Source: CAYXGE01 sp964464435 (lineage in GTDB: Bacteria > Pseudomonadota > Gammaproteobacteria > Burkholderiales > Methylophilaceae). Taken from it: DNA of 13,557 bases. Location of the stretch: contig CAYXGE010000052.1 of assembly GCA_964464435.1 (NCBI GenBank), positions 1 through 13,557 on the forward strand, in the 5' to 3' direction. Below are positions 6,490-13,150 of the stretch, piece after piece; position 1 is the first letter of the stretch, and each line of letters opens with the position of its first letter. The translations under genes and the position numbers were made by a program. The notes under the pieces were generated by a model. That model saw only the letters and a program-made list of their open reading frames with translations, was not told the origin of the DNA and did not search any database.

Positions 6490-7908
6490 TTAAATACCTT
6501 CATGTGCAGCAATCGCAGCTGAAATGGCGGCGGCAAACAACTCGGGCGGAAACTCGGTAGCATAGTTTACTAGTTCTGGATGCGACTCCACAAAACTGGT
6601 ATTAAAGTCTGCGCCCCTAAAATCAGGATGTTTCATAATTTCTAAATAATACGGAATAGTGGTTTTCACTCCGTAAACCACCATGTCATTGAGTGCACGA
6701 CGACCACGCTCAATGACGCTCTCCCAGTCTAGCGCCCAAACTGTGAGCTTAGCGCACATAGAGTCATAGTAGGGCGGTATAACATACCCACTGTAAATCG
6801 CGGCATCCATACGCACACCTGGGCCACCAGGCGCATAATAGCGCGTAATTTTACCAAAGCTTGGTAAAAAGTCATTTTTAGGGTCTTCCGCATTAATGCG
6901 ATACTCCATGGCAAAACCCCTGAAGCGAATCTCGCTTTGTTGATATTGCAAGGGCTGACCATCGGCAATACGAATCTGCTCTTGTACAATATCTACACCA
7001 GTAATAGTTTCTGTCACAGTATGTTCAACTTGCAGACGCGTATTCATTTCCATGAAGTAAAAACTACCATCTGAATCGAGCAAAAATTCAACCGTACCCG
7101 CATTCTCATAACCTACAGCTTTTGCCGCTTTGACACCCAAGCCACCAATGTAGTCGCGCTGAGATTGCGTTAATTGTGGGGATGGAGCAATCTCAATCAA
7201 CTTTTGATTACGGCGCTGAATAGAGCAATCACGTTCAAACAAATGAATCACATTGCCGTGGCTGTCTGCAAGCACTTGAATTTCGATATGACGAGGCTTA
7301 ACGACGCATTTTTCAAGAAATAACTCTGGTTTACCAAACGCTTTGCTAGCTTCACTAATGACGCGATCATAATTGCCCAGCAATTCTTTTTCATCATTAC
7401 AACGGCGAATACCACGACCGCCACCGCCGTTAGTGGCTTTGAGCATGACTGGGTAACCAATTTTCTTGGCAAGTGCTACAGCTTCTTCTACGGTTTCAAG
7501 ATTACCATCACTGCCAGGCACACAAGGAATCCCAGCTTTAATCATCGCGTTACGTGCCTGAATTTTGTCACCCATTTGTCGAATGACTGCGGCATTAGGA
7601 CCAATAAACTTCACGCCTCGGCGGGCGCAAATTTCAGACAGTTCTGGGTTTTCAGACAAAAAACCATAACCTGGATGCAATGCATCACAACCTGAAGCTA
7701 CAGCAAGGTTGACGATATTGTGTGCATTTAAATAGCCAGCCACAGGGTCAGAGCCAATGTTATAGGCTTCATCCGCCTTTTTAACATGTAATGCTTGGCG
7801 GTCTGCATCTGAATAGATTGCTACTGATTTAATGCCCATTTCAGAACATGCACGTATAATACGCACAGCAATTTCACCACGATTTGCAATTAATATTTTT
7901 TTAATCAC
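6490..7908 (-). CDS. pycA: Pyruvate carboxylase subunit A (biotin carboxylase, AccC-like)
   Basis: This ATP-grasp biotin carboxylase uses ATP and bicarbonate to carboxylate biotin on its partner subunit. It has the N-terminal ILIANRGEIAVRIIRA, ATP-binding Lys157 with the glycine loop NGGGGRGIR (160-168), and the catalytic block FMEMNTRLQVEHTVTE. The VEHTVTE form, with Thr where AccC and propionyl-CoA enzymes usually have Pro, is typical of pyruvate carboxylases such as the yeast enzyme. I placed the start at the GTG at 7908 (MIKKILIANRG, 472 residues). The frame stays open upstream to 8013, but the extra 35 residues are unlike the family and would run through the divergent promoter region. 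The Shine-Dalgarno sequence is weak. It is first in a two-gene operon with pycB. A second possibility is that it also serves acetyl-CoA carboxylase. Confidence 0.88.
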   Translation of the reverse strand: MIKKILIANRGEIAVRIIRACSEMGIKSVAIYSDADRQALHVKKADEAYNIGSDPVAGYLNAHNIVNLAVASGCDALHPGYGFLSENPELSEICARRGVKFIGPNAAVIRQMGDKIQARNAMIKAGIPCVPGSDGNLETVEEAVALAKKIGYPVMLKATNGGGGRGIRRCNDEKELLGNYDRVISEASKAFGKPELFLEKCVVKPRHIEIQVLADSHGNVIHLFERDCSIQRRNQKLIEIAPSPQLTQSQRDYIGGLGVKAAKAVGYENAGTVEFLLDSDGSFYFMEMNTRLQVEHTVTETITGVDIVQEQIRIADGQPLQYQQSEIRFRGFAMEYRINAEDPKNDFLPSFGKITRYYAPGGPGVRMDAAIYSGYVIPPYYDSMCAKLTVWALDWESVIERGRRALNDMVVYGVKTTIPYYLEIMKHPDFRGADFNTSFVESHPELVNYATEFPPELFAAAISAAIAAHEGI

Positions 7909-7939
7909 GCTTAACCAATACCTTAGCTGTAAAGATGGA

Positions 7940-7967
7940 TTGTAAAATAATGAACCAAACCTATGCA
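7940..7967 (+). promoter_or_regulatory. Candidate promoter for yceD
   Basis: TTGTAA (7940-7945) and TATGCA (7962-7967) are spaced by 16 bases. The -35 match is fair and the -10 match poor, so this is a weak candidate in the 121-base divergent region between the carboxylase operon and yceD. Confidence 0.25.
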
Positions 7968-7972
7968 TTGTA
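7967..7972 (-). promoter_or_regulatory. Candidate -10 box of the carboxylase operon
   Basis: TACAAT (5/6 match to TATAAT) on the minus strand would give a start near 7960 and a leader of about 50 bases before the GTG at 7908. No good -35 lies at the right distance, which would suit an activator-dependent promoter. A second TACAAT occurs at 7941-7946 (minus strand), also without a -35. Confidence 0.3.
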
Positions 7973-7987
7973 GCATGAGGCATGCTA
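7971..7987. repeat. Perfect dyad (7+3+7) in the divergent control region
   Basis: TAGCATG (7971-7977), AGG, CATGCTA (7981-7987) is a perfect inverted repeat. It overlaps the candidate -10 and spacer of the leftward carboxylase promoter and the predicted start-site region of the rightward yceD promoter. It therefore has the position and symmetry of an operator. The binding protein is unknown. Confidence 0.45.
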
Positions 7988-8029
7988 AAAGCTAAAGATG
8001 TACAAACCACCAATATCGAGAGTTATACC

Positions 8030-8515
8030 ATGAATCCCCATGTAATCAATAACTTGGATTTTGCAAAAAAAAATCTATCATTAACTGGCAAACTCACTGA
8101 AGTAGAGTGTAGTCGCTTGGCAGCACTGCTGAATTCAGCAAACCAACAATCTTTGCTGATTCAATACACCTTAATAGGGCATGCAGAACATATGTCACAT
8201 CCTACACTTGAATTAAGTATTGAGGTGGACATGCCAGTGATATGTCAACGCTGTTTAATGTCTATGCAATACCCATTAGCACTTCATTTTATTTACGCAA
8301 TCAGCGATGATGCTGAAGCGCAAGATGCAAGTGCAGATGATGTAGACTTTATAGAGCCTGATAGGGCAATGAATTTGGTCGATTTAATTGAAGATGAAGT
8401 GATAGCCGCTTTACCTATTGCGCCCAAACATGAGACTGAATGTGGTGACTCTAAAATGCACAGCGTGCAAAAAGAAAGCCCTTTTGCGGTATTGAAAGGG
8501 TTAAAAAGAAATTAA
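8030..8515 (+). CDS. yceD: YceD, 23S rRNA accumulation protein
   Basis: This is a 161-residue DUF177/YceD protein, required in E. coli and plants for normal accumulation of 23S rRNA, though its molecular mechanism is not settled. It shows the conserved pair CQRCLMSM in the middle, an acidic stretch (DDAEAQDASADDVDFIE), then LVDLIEDEVIAALPIAPKH and the C-terminal signature SPFAVLKGLKRN, which closely parallels the E. coli ending NPFAVLASLKRK. I prefer the ATG at 8030 because GAGAG lies 7 bases before it and MNPHVINNLDFA looks like a family start. An ATG at 7982 would add 16 residues but falls inside the dyad of the control region. It lies directly upstream of rpmF, the conserved arrangement in beta- and gammaproteobacteria. 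Confidence 0.9.
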   Translation: MNPHVINNLDFAKKNLSLTGKLTEVECSRLAALLNSANQQSLLIQYTLIGHAEHMSHPTLELSIEVDMPVICQRCLMSMQYPLALHFIYAISDDAEAQDASADDVDFIEPDRAMNLVDLIEDEVIAALPIAPKHETECGDSKMHSVQKESPFAVLKGLKRN

Positions 8516-8516
8516 G

Positions 8517-8545
8517 CTGACATTTTTTTATTATTGATTTATAAT
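8517..8545 (+). promoter_or_regulatory. Strong sigma70-type promoter of rpmF-plsX-fab
   Basis: CTGACA (8517-8522, 5/6) and TATAAT (8540-8545, 6/6) are separated by exactly 17 bases, with a T-rich spacer. The predicted start is near 8552, giving an rpmF leader of about 100 bases. It begins one base after the yceD stop codon, so yceD and rpmF can be transcribed separately. Confidence 0.75.
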
Positions 8546-8577
8546 TACGGATTAACAATTTAACGCATCGCCTTAAT

Positions 8578-8598
8578 TGTTTTGTTTAAAACAAATCA
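8578..8598. repeat. Imperfect palindrome in the rpmF leader
   Basis: TG-T-TTTGTTT (8578-8587) mirrors AAACAAA-T-CA (8589-8598) around base 8588, with one T/T mismatch in each arm. It lies about 25-45 bases downstream of the predicted start. It could be an operator or an AT-only hairpin in the leader RNA. It does not resemble the FadR, FabR or FapR sites that I know. Confidence 0.35.
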
Positions 8599-8653
8599 TT
8601 ATTAAGAAGATAGTAAATTTATTTGGGTAGCAGTAGATAGCGGAGTAATTAAC

Positions 8654-8833
8654 ATGGCAGTTCAGCAAAATAAAAAGTCACCTTCAAAACGCGGTATGCA
8701 CAGGTCACATGACTTTTTGACAAATCCACCATTGGCAGTAGAGCCAACCACAGGTGAAACCCATTTACGTCATCACGTGAGCCCAAATGGCTACTACCGT
8801 GGTCGTAAGGTGATGCCTGCTAAAGGCGAATAA
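8654..8833 (+). CDS. rpmF: Ribosomal protein L32 (bL32)
   Basis: This 59-residue ribosomal protein of the large subunit starts MAVQQNKKSPSKRGMHRSHD and continues with GETHLRHHVSPNGYYRGRKV. The N-terminal basic segment and the HLRHH...GYYRGRKV block are diagnostic of bL32. It has no cysteine, so it is the zinc-free (C-) form, as in E. coli, rather than the four-cysteine form of many bacteria. A good ribosome-binding site, GGAG, lies 8 bases before the ATG. It lies between yceD and plsX as in E. coli. The strong promoter just upstream fits the high expression expected of a ribosomal protein. Because the frame is so short it is easily missed in automated ORF lists. Confidence 0.96.
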   Translation: MAVQQNKKSPSKRGMHRSHDFLTNPPLAVEPTTGETHLRHHVSPNGYYRGRKVMPAKGE

Positions 8834-8838
8834 TTTTA

Positions 8839-8884
8839 AGTTTGAATATCCTTAGCTTTGAGTCTATCAAGCTTTGAATTATCA
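8839..8884 (+). repeat. Tandem imperfect 15-16-nt repeats between rpmF and plsX
   Basis: AGCTTTGAGTCTATCA (8854-8869) is followed directly by AGCTTTGAATTATCA (8870-8884). A weaker third copy, AGTTTGAATATCC, lies at 8839-8851. The shared core is AG(C)TTTGA-T-ATC(A). The repeats sit just before the hairpin at 8895. A weak promoter-like pair, TTGAAT (8842-8847) and TATCAA (8865-8870) with 17 bases between, is formed by the same bases. Confidence 0.5.
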
Positions 8885-8894
8885 GCATAAAGAT

Positions 8895-8923
8895 AACGCC
8901 GCGCTAACAATTAGTGCGGCGTT
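8895..8923 (+). terminator. Strong hairpin between rpmF and plsX, leaky terminator or attenuator
   Basis: AACGCCGCGCTAA (8895-8907) pairs with TTAGTGCGGCGTT (8911-8923): 13 pairs including one G-T, with a 3-base CAA loop. The following bases are GTTTCAT, a poor T tract. It lies 25 bases before plsX with no obvious promoter in between, so complete termination would silence plsX. Partial termination, or an RNA-processing or stability role that raises rpmF over the lipid genes, is more likely. Confidence 0.6.
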
Positions 8924-8947
8924 GTTTCATCTAGGCGTGTCAATTTT

Positions 8948-10006
8948 ATGATGGATATAACCTTAGCAATAGATGCTATGGGTGGCGATCATGGTCCGCA
9001 TGTGACTGTTCCCGCTGCAATAGAAGCCCTTGCAAATGATGCTAGGCTTAATGTGGTGCTGGTTGGACTGTCAGATGCCATCGAAGCCGAACTTAAGGCG
9101 CATAAGTATCAGTCAAATCCACGCTTACGCATTCATCATGCTAGCGAAGTGGTGTTGATGGATGAGTCGCCACAAAGCGCGATGAAGAACAAAAAAGATT
9201 CTTCTATGCGCGTCGCTATTAATCTTGTTAAAAGTGGTGAGGCGCACGCATGCGTGAGTGCTGGCAATACTGGCGCATTGATGGCAACAGCACGTTTTGT
9301 GCTAAAAACATTACCGGGTATTGATAGGCCTGCAATCGCCTCTACCTTACCGAGCGAGCGTGGTAATACCTACATGTTAGATTTAGGGGCCAATGCCGAT
9401 TGCACCGCAGAGCATTTGTATCAATTTGCGATTATGGGTGCGATGCTAGTCAGCTGCGTTGAAAACAAAGAGCGCCCAACCGTTGGCTTATTAAATATTG
9501 GCTCAGAAGACATTAAAGGTAATGAGGTAGTGAAGCAAGCTGCTGAGTTATTGCGTAACAGTCACCTTAATTTTTACGGCAATGTTGAAGGTGATGATAT
9601 TTTTAAAGGCACCACAGACTTGGTGGTGTGCGACGGCTTTGTGGGTAATGTATCATTAAAAACCACAGAGGGCTTGGCGCATATGATGGGTAAATTTTTA
9701 ACCCAAGAATTTAAGCGTAGTTGGTTAACAAAAACCATGGCATTGTGTGCCATGCCCGTATTGAAGGCATTTAAAAAGCGCCTTGACCCGCGCAGATACA
9801 ATGGCGCAAGCTTTTTGGGCTTACGTGGTATTGTGGTAAAAAGTCATGGCGGGGCAGATCAACTAGGCTACTTATCTGCAATTCATGTGGCGATTGAAGA
9901 GGCAAGAAGTGGGGTATTGCGCCGCATTTCTGAGCAGTTAACCATAGAACATATTCAGCCACGCTCCGAAGCAAATGGCGAAACTCAATTACAGGATAGT
10001 CAATGA
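8948..10006 (+). CDS. plsX: PlsX, phosphate acyltransferase
   Basis: This 352-residue enzyme converts acyl-ACP and phosphate to acyl-phosphate, which PlsY uses to acylate glycerol-3-phosphate. It is a peripheral membrane protein at the entry to phospholipid synthesis. The start LAIDAMGGDHGPHVTVPAA is the family hallmark (compare LALDVMGGDFGP in E. coli). Other conserved parts are SAGNTGALMATARFVL, LLNIGSEDIKGNE, VVCDGFVGNVSLKTTEG and the C-terminal SHGGADQLGYLSAI. The length is normal. Two adjacent ATGs (8948, 8951) could start it; the Shine-Dalgarno sequence is weak for both. The stop codon overlaps the fabH start (ATGA), indicating translational coupling to fabH. The 114-base interval before it is unusually rich in structure (repeats plus hairpin). 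Confidence 0.96.
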   Translation: MMDITLAIDAMGGDHGPHVTVPAAIEALANDARLNVVLVGLSDAIEAELKAHKYQSNPRLRIHHASEVVLMDESPQSAMKNKKDSSMRVAINLVKSGEAHACVSAGNTGALMATARFVLKTLPGIDRPAIASTLPSERGNTYMLDLGANADCTAEHLYQFAIMGAMLVSCVENKERPTVGLLNIGSEDIKGNEVVKQAAELLRNSHLNFYGNVEGDDIFKGTTDLVVCDGFVGNVSLKTTEGLAHMMGKFLTQEFKRSWLTKTMALCAMPVLKAFKKRLDPRRYNGASFLGLRGIVVKSHGGADQLGYLSAIHVAIEEARSGVLRRISEQLTIEHIQPRSEANGETQLQDSQ

Positions 10007-10947
10007 AGCATTCACGTATCGCTGGCACAGGCAGTTATCTCCCAGCAAGAGTGCTGTCTAACCATGATTTAGAAAAAATGGTGGATACCACGGATGAGTG
10101 GATTTTTACCCGCACAGGTATTCGTGAACGTCATATTGCTGCAGAAGACGAGCTGACAAGTGATTTAGCAACAAAAGCTGCTTTACAGGCGATTGCGAGT
10201 GCAGGCATTCAAACCTCACAAATTGACTTAATTATCATAGCAACCACAACGCCAGACAAAATTTTTCCTAGTGTAGCAACAATAGTGCAACGCAAACTTG
10301 GTATTGCGGGTTGCCCAGCATTTGATATTCAAGCAGTATGCAGTGGTTTTGTATATGCATTAACCACCGCTCATCAATTTATTCAGACAGGTGCTAGTCA
10401 ATGCGCCTTAATCATTGGTGCGGATACTTTTTCACGCATTACTGACTACAGTGATAGAAGTAACAGTATTTTATGGGGTGATGGGGCTGGGGCTGTGATT
10501 TTACAATCCTCTGATACTCAAGGCATCATCTCAACACATCTGCATGCGGATGGAAACTATGAAACCATGTTGCATGTGCCGCGCAAAGCTGATGGCAATG
10601 ATACGGTAGTAATGGAAGGTAATCCTGTGTTTAAAATGGCAGTGAACACCTTGGACCAAATTGTGGATGAAACGCTTGCAGCAAACAATATGCAAAAGTC
10701 TGATATTAATTGGTTAGTGCCGCATCAAGCCAATATTCGTATTTTACAAGCCACTGCTAAAAAGCTTGAGATGAGTATGGATAACGTAGTGGTGACCGTT
10801 GATAAGCATGGCAATACATCGGCCGCCTCCATTCCTCTTGCCTTAGACACAGCGGTTAGAGATGGACGTATTCAGCGTGGTGAAATCATACTAATGGAAG
10901 CCTTTGGTGGTGGTTTTACTTGGGGCTCTGTTCTAATAAGGTACTAA
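10003..10947 (+). CDS. fabH: FabH, beta-ketoacyl-ACP synthase III
   Basis: This 314-residue condensing enzyme starts each fatty acid by joining acetyl-CoA with malonyl-ACP in the cytoplasm. The catalytic triad is complete: Cys113 in DIQAVCSGFVYA, His241 in VPHQANIRI and Asn271 in KHGNTSAASIP. TDEWIFTRTGIRERHIA, ILWGDGAGAVIL and the ending AFGGGFTWGSVLIRY are standard FabH segments. The length is close to that of E. coli FabH (317). AGGA lies 6 bases before the ATG, inside the plsX 3' end, and the two genes overlap by four bases. It is followed by a 54-base, very AT-rich spacer with short palindromes but no G+C stem, so no terminator is called there. Confidence 0.96.
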   Translation: MKHSRIAGTGSYLPARVLSNHDLEKMVDTTDEWIFTRTGIRERHIAAEDELTSDLATKAALQAIASAGIQTSQIDLIIIATTTPDKIFPSVATIVQRKLGIAGCPAFDIQAVCSGFVYALTTAHQFIQTGASQCALIIGADTFSRITDYSDRSNSILWGDGAGAVILQSSDTQGIISTHLHADGNYETMLHVPRKADGNDTVVMEGNPVFKMAVNTLDQIVDETLAANNMQKSDINWLVPHQANIRILQATAKKLEMSMDNVVVTVDKHGNTSAASIPLALDTAVRDGRIQRGEIILMEAFGGGFTWGSVLIRY

Positions 10948-11001
10948 TTTTAAATTAGTTATTAATAATCAATTAATTAAACACTTAAGTTAAAGTTAAT
11001 T

Positions 11002-11934
11002 ATGAAAAAATACGCATGTTTTTTTCCAGGTCAGGGCTCACAGTCTGTCGGTATGATGCAAGGCTTTGACGGTATTGCTACGATTCAAAATACTTTTGTT
11101 GAGGCCTCAGATATTTTGGGCATTGATTTTTGGAAAATGGCCACTGAGCCAAATGAAGCCCTTAATCAAACCACTAACACCCAACCTTTAATGCTCACTG
11201 CGGGGATTGCATCTTGGCGTGTTTGGCAAGCCAATGAACAAACAGCACCTGCTATTTTAGCGGGGCATAGCTTGGGCGAGTATACCGCTTTAGTGGCAGC
11301 AGGCGCATTGAGTTTTAAAGATGCATTACCATTGGTGCAATTTCGTGCGCAAGTCATGCAAGATGCAGTGCCTGAAGGCGTGGGCGCAATGGCGGCCATA
11401 TTAGGTTTAGATGACGACGCTGTACGCGAAGTATGCGCTGAAGCGGCACATGGTGAGGTGTTAGAGGCTGTAAACTTAAATTCACCTGGACAAGTCGTTA
11501 TCGCAGGCAATAAATCAGCGGTAGAACGTGGCATGGAAGCTGCCAAAGCCAAAGGTGCTAAACGCGCATTGCCATTGCCTGTGAGTGTGCCTTCGCATTG
11601 TGCATTAATGAAGCCAGCAGCAGAAAAACTTGCAGTTTACTTACAAAATGTACAGGTCAACCAACCAAGTATTCCTGTTATGCATAACGCAGATGTTGCT
11701 GTATACCAAGAAAGTGAAAAAATTAAAGATGCTTTAGTACGTCAGCTTTACAGCCCTGTACGTTGGGTTGAAACCGTGATGTCTATTGGCAACCAAGGAT
11801 ATTTACTAAGTGCTGAATGCGGTCCTGGTAAAGTATTAGCAGGTTTAACCAAACGTATTCATGCGGAAATGAGCTGTGTTGCACTGACCAATGAAGCGGC
11901 AATGGCTGAGTTTAAAGCCAGCTTAAATGGTTAG
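11002..11934 (+). CDS. fabD: FabD, malonyl-CoA:ACP transacylase
   Basis: This 310-residue enzyme loads malonyl groups from malonyl-CoA onto ACP, supplying the elongation substrate of fatty-acid synthesis. The oxyanion-hole motif FFPGQGSQ (Gln11), the nucleophile elbow AGHSLGEYTALVA with Ser90, Arg115 in QFRAQVMQ and catalytic His199 in VPSHCALM are all present. SPGQVVIAG and the C-terminal GPGKVLAGLTKRI also match the family, and the length is that of E. coli FabD (309). The Shine-Dalgarno sequence is weak: the region before the ATG is AT-rich, with only AAAG about 5 bases away. It lies between fabH and fabG as in E. coli. Confidence 0.96.
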   Translation: MKKYACFFPGQGSQSVGMMQGFDGIATIQNTFVEASDILGIDFWKMATEPNEALNQTTNTQPLMLTAGIASWRVWQANEQTAPAILAGHSLGEYTALVAAGALSFKDALPLVQFRAQVMQDAVPEGVGAMAAILGLDDDAVREVCAEAAHGEVLEAVNLNSPGQVVIAGNKSAVERGMEAAKAKGAKRALPLPVSVPSHCALMKPAAEKLAVYLQNVQVNQPSIPVMHNADVAVYQESEKIKDALVRQLYSPVRWVETVMSIGNQGYLLSAECGPGKVLAGLTKRIHAEMSCVALTNEAAMAEFKASLNG

Positions 11935-11993
11935 GTATTCAACTTAGGTGTGAGAACGCTTAGTTAAATTAATATATATAAAGGAGTCAATGG

Positions 11994-12734
11994 ATGCTCA
12001 CAAACCAAGTAGCATTAGTCACAGGCGCGAGTCGAGGCATTGGTGCAGCCATTGCCAATGCATTAGGTAAAGCAGGCGCCACAGTGATAGGCACCGCCAC
12101 TTCACAAGCAGGTGCTGAGGCCATTTCAGCCCAACTAACACAAGCTGGTGTTAAAGGCACGGGTCTAGCACTCAATGTGAATGATGCACAACAAGTTGAA
12201 GCGGTACTTAAGCAAATTGGTGAGCAGTTTGGAGATGTCACCATACTCGTGAATAACGCTGGTATAACACGTGATACCTTACTCATGCGCATGAAAGATG
12301 AAGACTGGCAAGAGGTGATTTCTACCAATTTAACATCGGTTTATCGCATGAGCCAAGCGGTGCTTAGGCCAATGATGAAAGCGCGCACTGGCAGAATCAT
12401 TAGTATTTCATCCGTCGTTGGGCATATGGGCAATGCAGGTCAAACCAATTATGCTGCAGCCAAAGCGGGTATGACAGGATTTACTAAATCTTTAGCGCAA
12501 GAGGTTGGTAGCCGTGGTATTACGGTAAACTGCATTGCGCCAGGGTTTATTGATACAGACATGACTAAAGAATTAAGTGAAGAAGTACGCAATAAAATGA
12601 TGGCGCACATTCCACTAGGAAAATTTGGACATGTTGACGATATCGCGGCAGCTGTCGTATTTTTAGCTTCACCTTCAGCAGGTTATATTACTGGAGAAAC
12701 CTTACATATTAACGGCGGAATGCTCATGGTGTAA
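11994..12734 (+). CDS. fabG: FabG, 3-oxoacyl-ACP reductase
   Basis: This 246-residue short-chain dehydrogenase reduces 3-oxoacyl-ACP to 3-hydroxyacyl-ACP with NADPH. It has the Rossmann glycine motif TGASRGIG (10-17), the NNAG motif (87-90), and the catalytic tetrad Asn112 (TNLTS), Ser140 (SISSVVG), Tyr153 and Lys157 (YAAAK). The C-terminal IAPGFIDTDMTKEL and GYITGETLHINGGMLMV are typical of FabG rather than of generic SDRs. A strong AAGGAG lies 7 bases before the ATG at 11994. An out-of-frame ATG at 11990 can be ignored. It is followed by a 124-base interval that holds the acpP promoter. Confidence 0.96.
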   Translation: MLTNQVALVTGASRGIGAAIANALGKAGATVIGTATSQAGAEAISAQLTQAGVKGTGLALNVNDAQQVEAVLKQIGEQFGDVTILVNNAGITRDTLLMRMKDEDWQEVISTNLTSVYRMSQAVLRPMMKARTGRIISISSVVGHMGNAGQTNYAAAKAGMTGFTKSLAQEVGSRGITVNCIAPGFIDTDMTKELSEEVRNKMMAHIPLGKFGHVDDIAAAVVFLASPSAGYITGETLHINGGMLMV

Positions 12735-12785
12735 GCATTGATACAAGTTTTTTTGTTTTAATTGATAATTAATGTTGAGTTTTTT

Positions 12786-12813
12786 TTGAAATCGCTCAGA
12801 GTTTTGTTAAAAT
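12786..12813 (+). promoter_or_regulatory. acpP promoter with extended -10
   Basis: TTGAAA (12786-12791, 4/6 to TTGACA) and TAAAAT (12808-12813, 5/6) are spaced by 16 bases. A TG lies one base upstream of the -10 (TGTTAAAAT), which is the extended -10 form. The predicted start near 12820 leaves a leader of about 40 bases. A separate acpP promoter fits the high demand for ACP. Confidence 0.6.
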
Positions 12814-12858
12814 ACTCGGAGTTTTACAAGTCACATATTATAAATAAGGGGTAATTAG

Positions 12859-13095
12859 ATGTCCGACATCGAACAACGCGTTAAAAAAATCGTTGCAGAG
12901 CAATTAGGCGCAAACGAAGCAGATGTAAAAAATACATCATCATTTGTAGACGACTTAGGTGCTGACTCATTGGATACAGTTGAGTTGGTGATGGCGCTCG
13001 AAGAAGAATTTGACTGCGAAATCCCAGACGAAGAAGCTGAGAAAATCACTAATGTTCAACTAGCGATTGATTATATCAATACTAACCTTAAGTAA
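12859..13095 (+). CDS. acpP: Acyl carrier protein
   Basis: This 78-residue small acidic protein carries growing acyl chains as thioesters on a 4'-phosphopantetheine arm. The arm attaches to Ser37 in the diagnostic DDLGADSLDTVELVM motif. The rest follows the family closely (MSDIEQRVKKIVAEQL at the start, EEFDCEIPDEEAEKITNVQ in helix III), and the length equals that of E. coli ACP. The ribosome-binding site AAGGGG lies 7 bases before the ATG. It sits between fabG and fabF, the usual place, with its own promoter upstream and a hairpin after the stop codon. ACP is an essential partner of every enzyme encoded by plsX, fabH, fabD, fabG and fabF in this window. Confidence 0.98.
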   Translation: MSDIEQRVKKIVAEQLGANEADVKNTSSFVDDLGADSLDTVELVMALEEEFDCEIPDEEAEKITNVQLAIDYINTNLK

Positions 13096-13110
13096 TACTT
13101 AAAGATATTT

Positions 13111-13138
13111 CTAGCCAGTCAGTCACATGGCTGGCTAG
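13111..13138 (+). other. Hairpin between acpP and fabF
   Basis: CTAGCCAG (13111-13118) pairs perfectly with CTGGCTAG (13131-13138), an 8-bp stem with a 12-base loop. No T run follows, so it is not a classical terminator. It ends 12 bases before the fabF start codon and could protect the 3' end of an abundant acpP message, reduce read-through, or limit fabF translation. Confidence 0.5.
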
Positions 13139-13150
13139 ATACCTCCATAT

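Noticed and set aside
7909..8013. Longer N-terminus for the biotin carboxylase (ATG at 8013)
   Set aside because: The extra 35 residues are unlike the family and cross the divergent promoter region; the GTG at 7908 gives the standard MIKKILIANRGE start.
7982..8029. Earlier ATG for yceD
   Set aside because: It lies within the dyad repeat and has a poorer ribosome-binding site; the ATG at 8030 has GAGAG at good spacing.
10945..10968. Palindromes TAATTT-T-AAATTA and TTATTAATAA between fabH and fabD as a terminator
   Set aside because: The stems contain no G or C and would be unstable; short palindromes are expected in such AT-rich DNA.
11166..11552. 128-codon minus-strand frame inside fabD
   Set aside because: Its Ala/Ser/Thr-rich composition is the expected shadow of a well-conserved fabD; no ribosome-binding site or family resemblance.
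11973..11982. TATATATAAA before fabG as a -10 box
   Set aside because: No acceptable -35 at the right distance, and it abuts the AAGGAG ribosome-binding site, leaving almost no leader.
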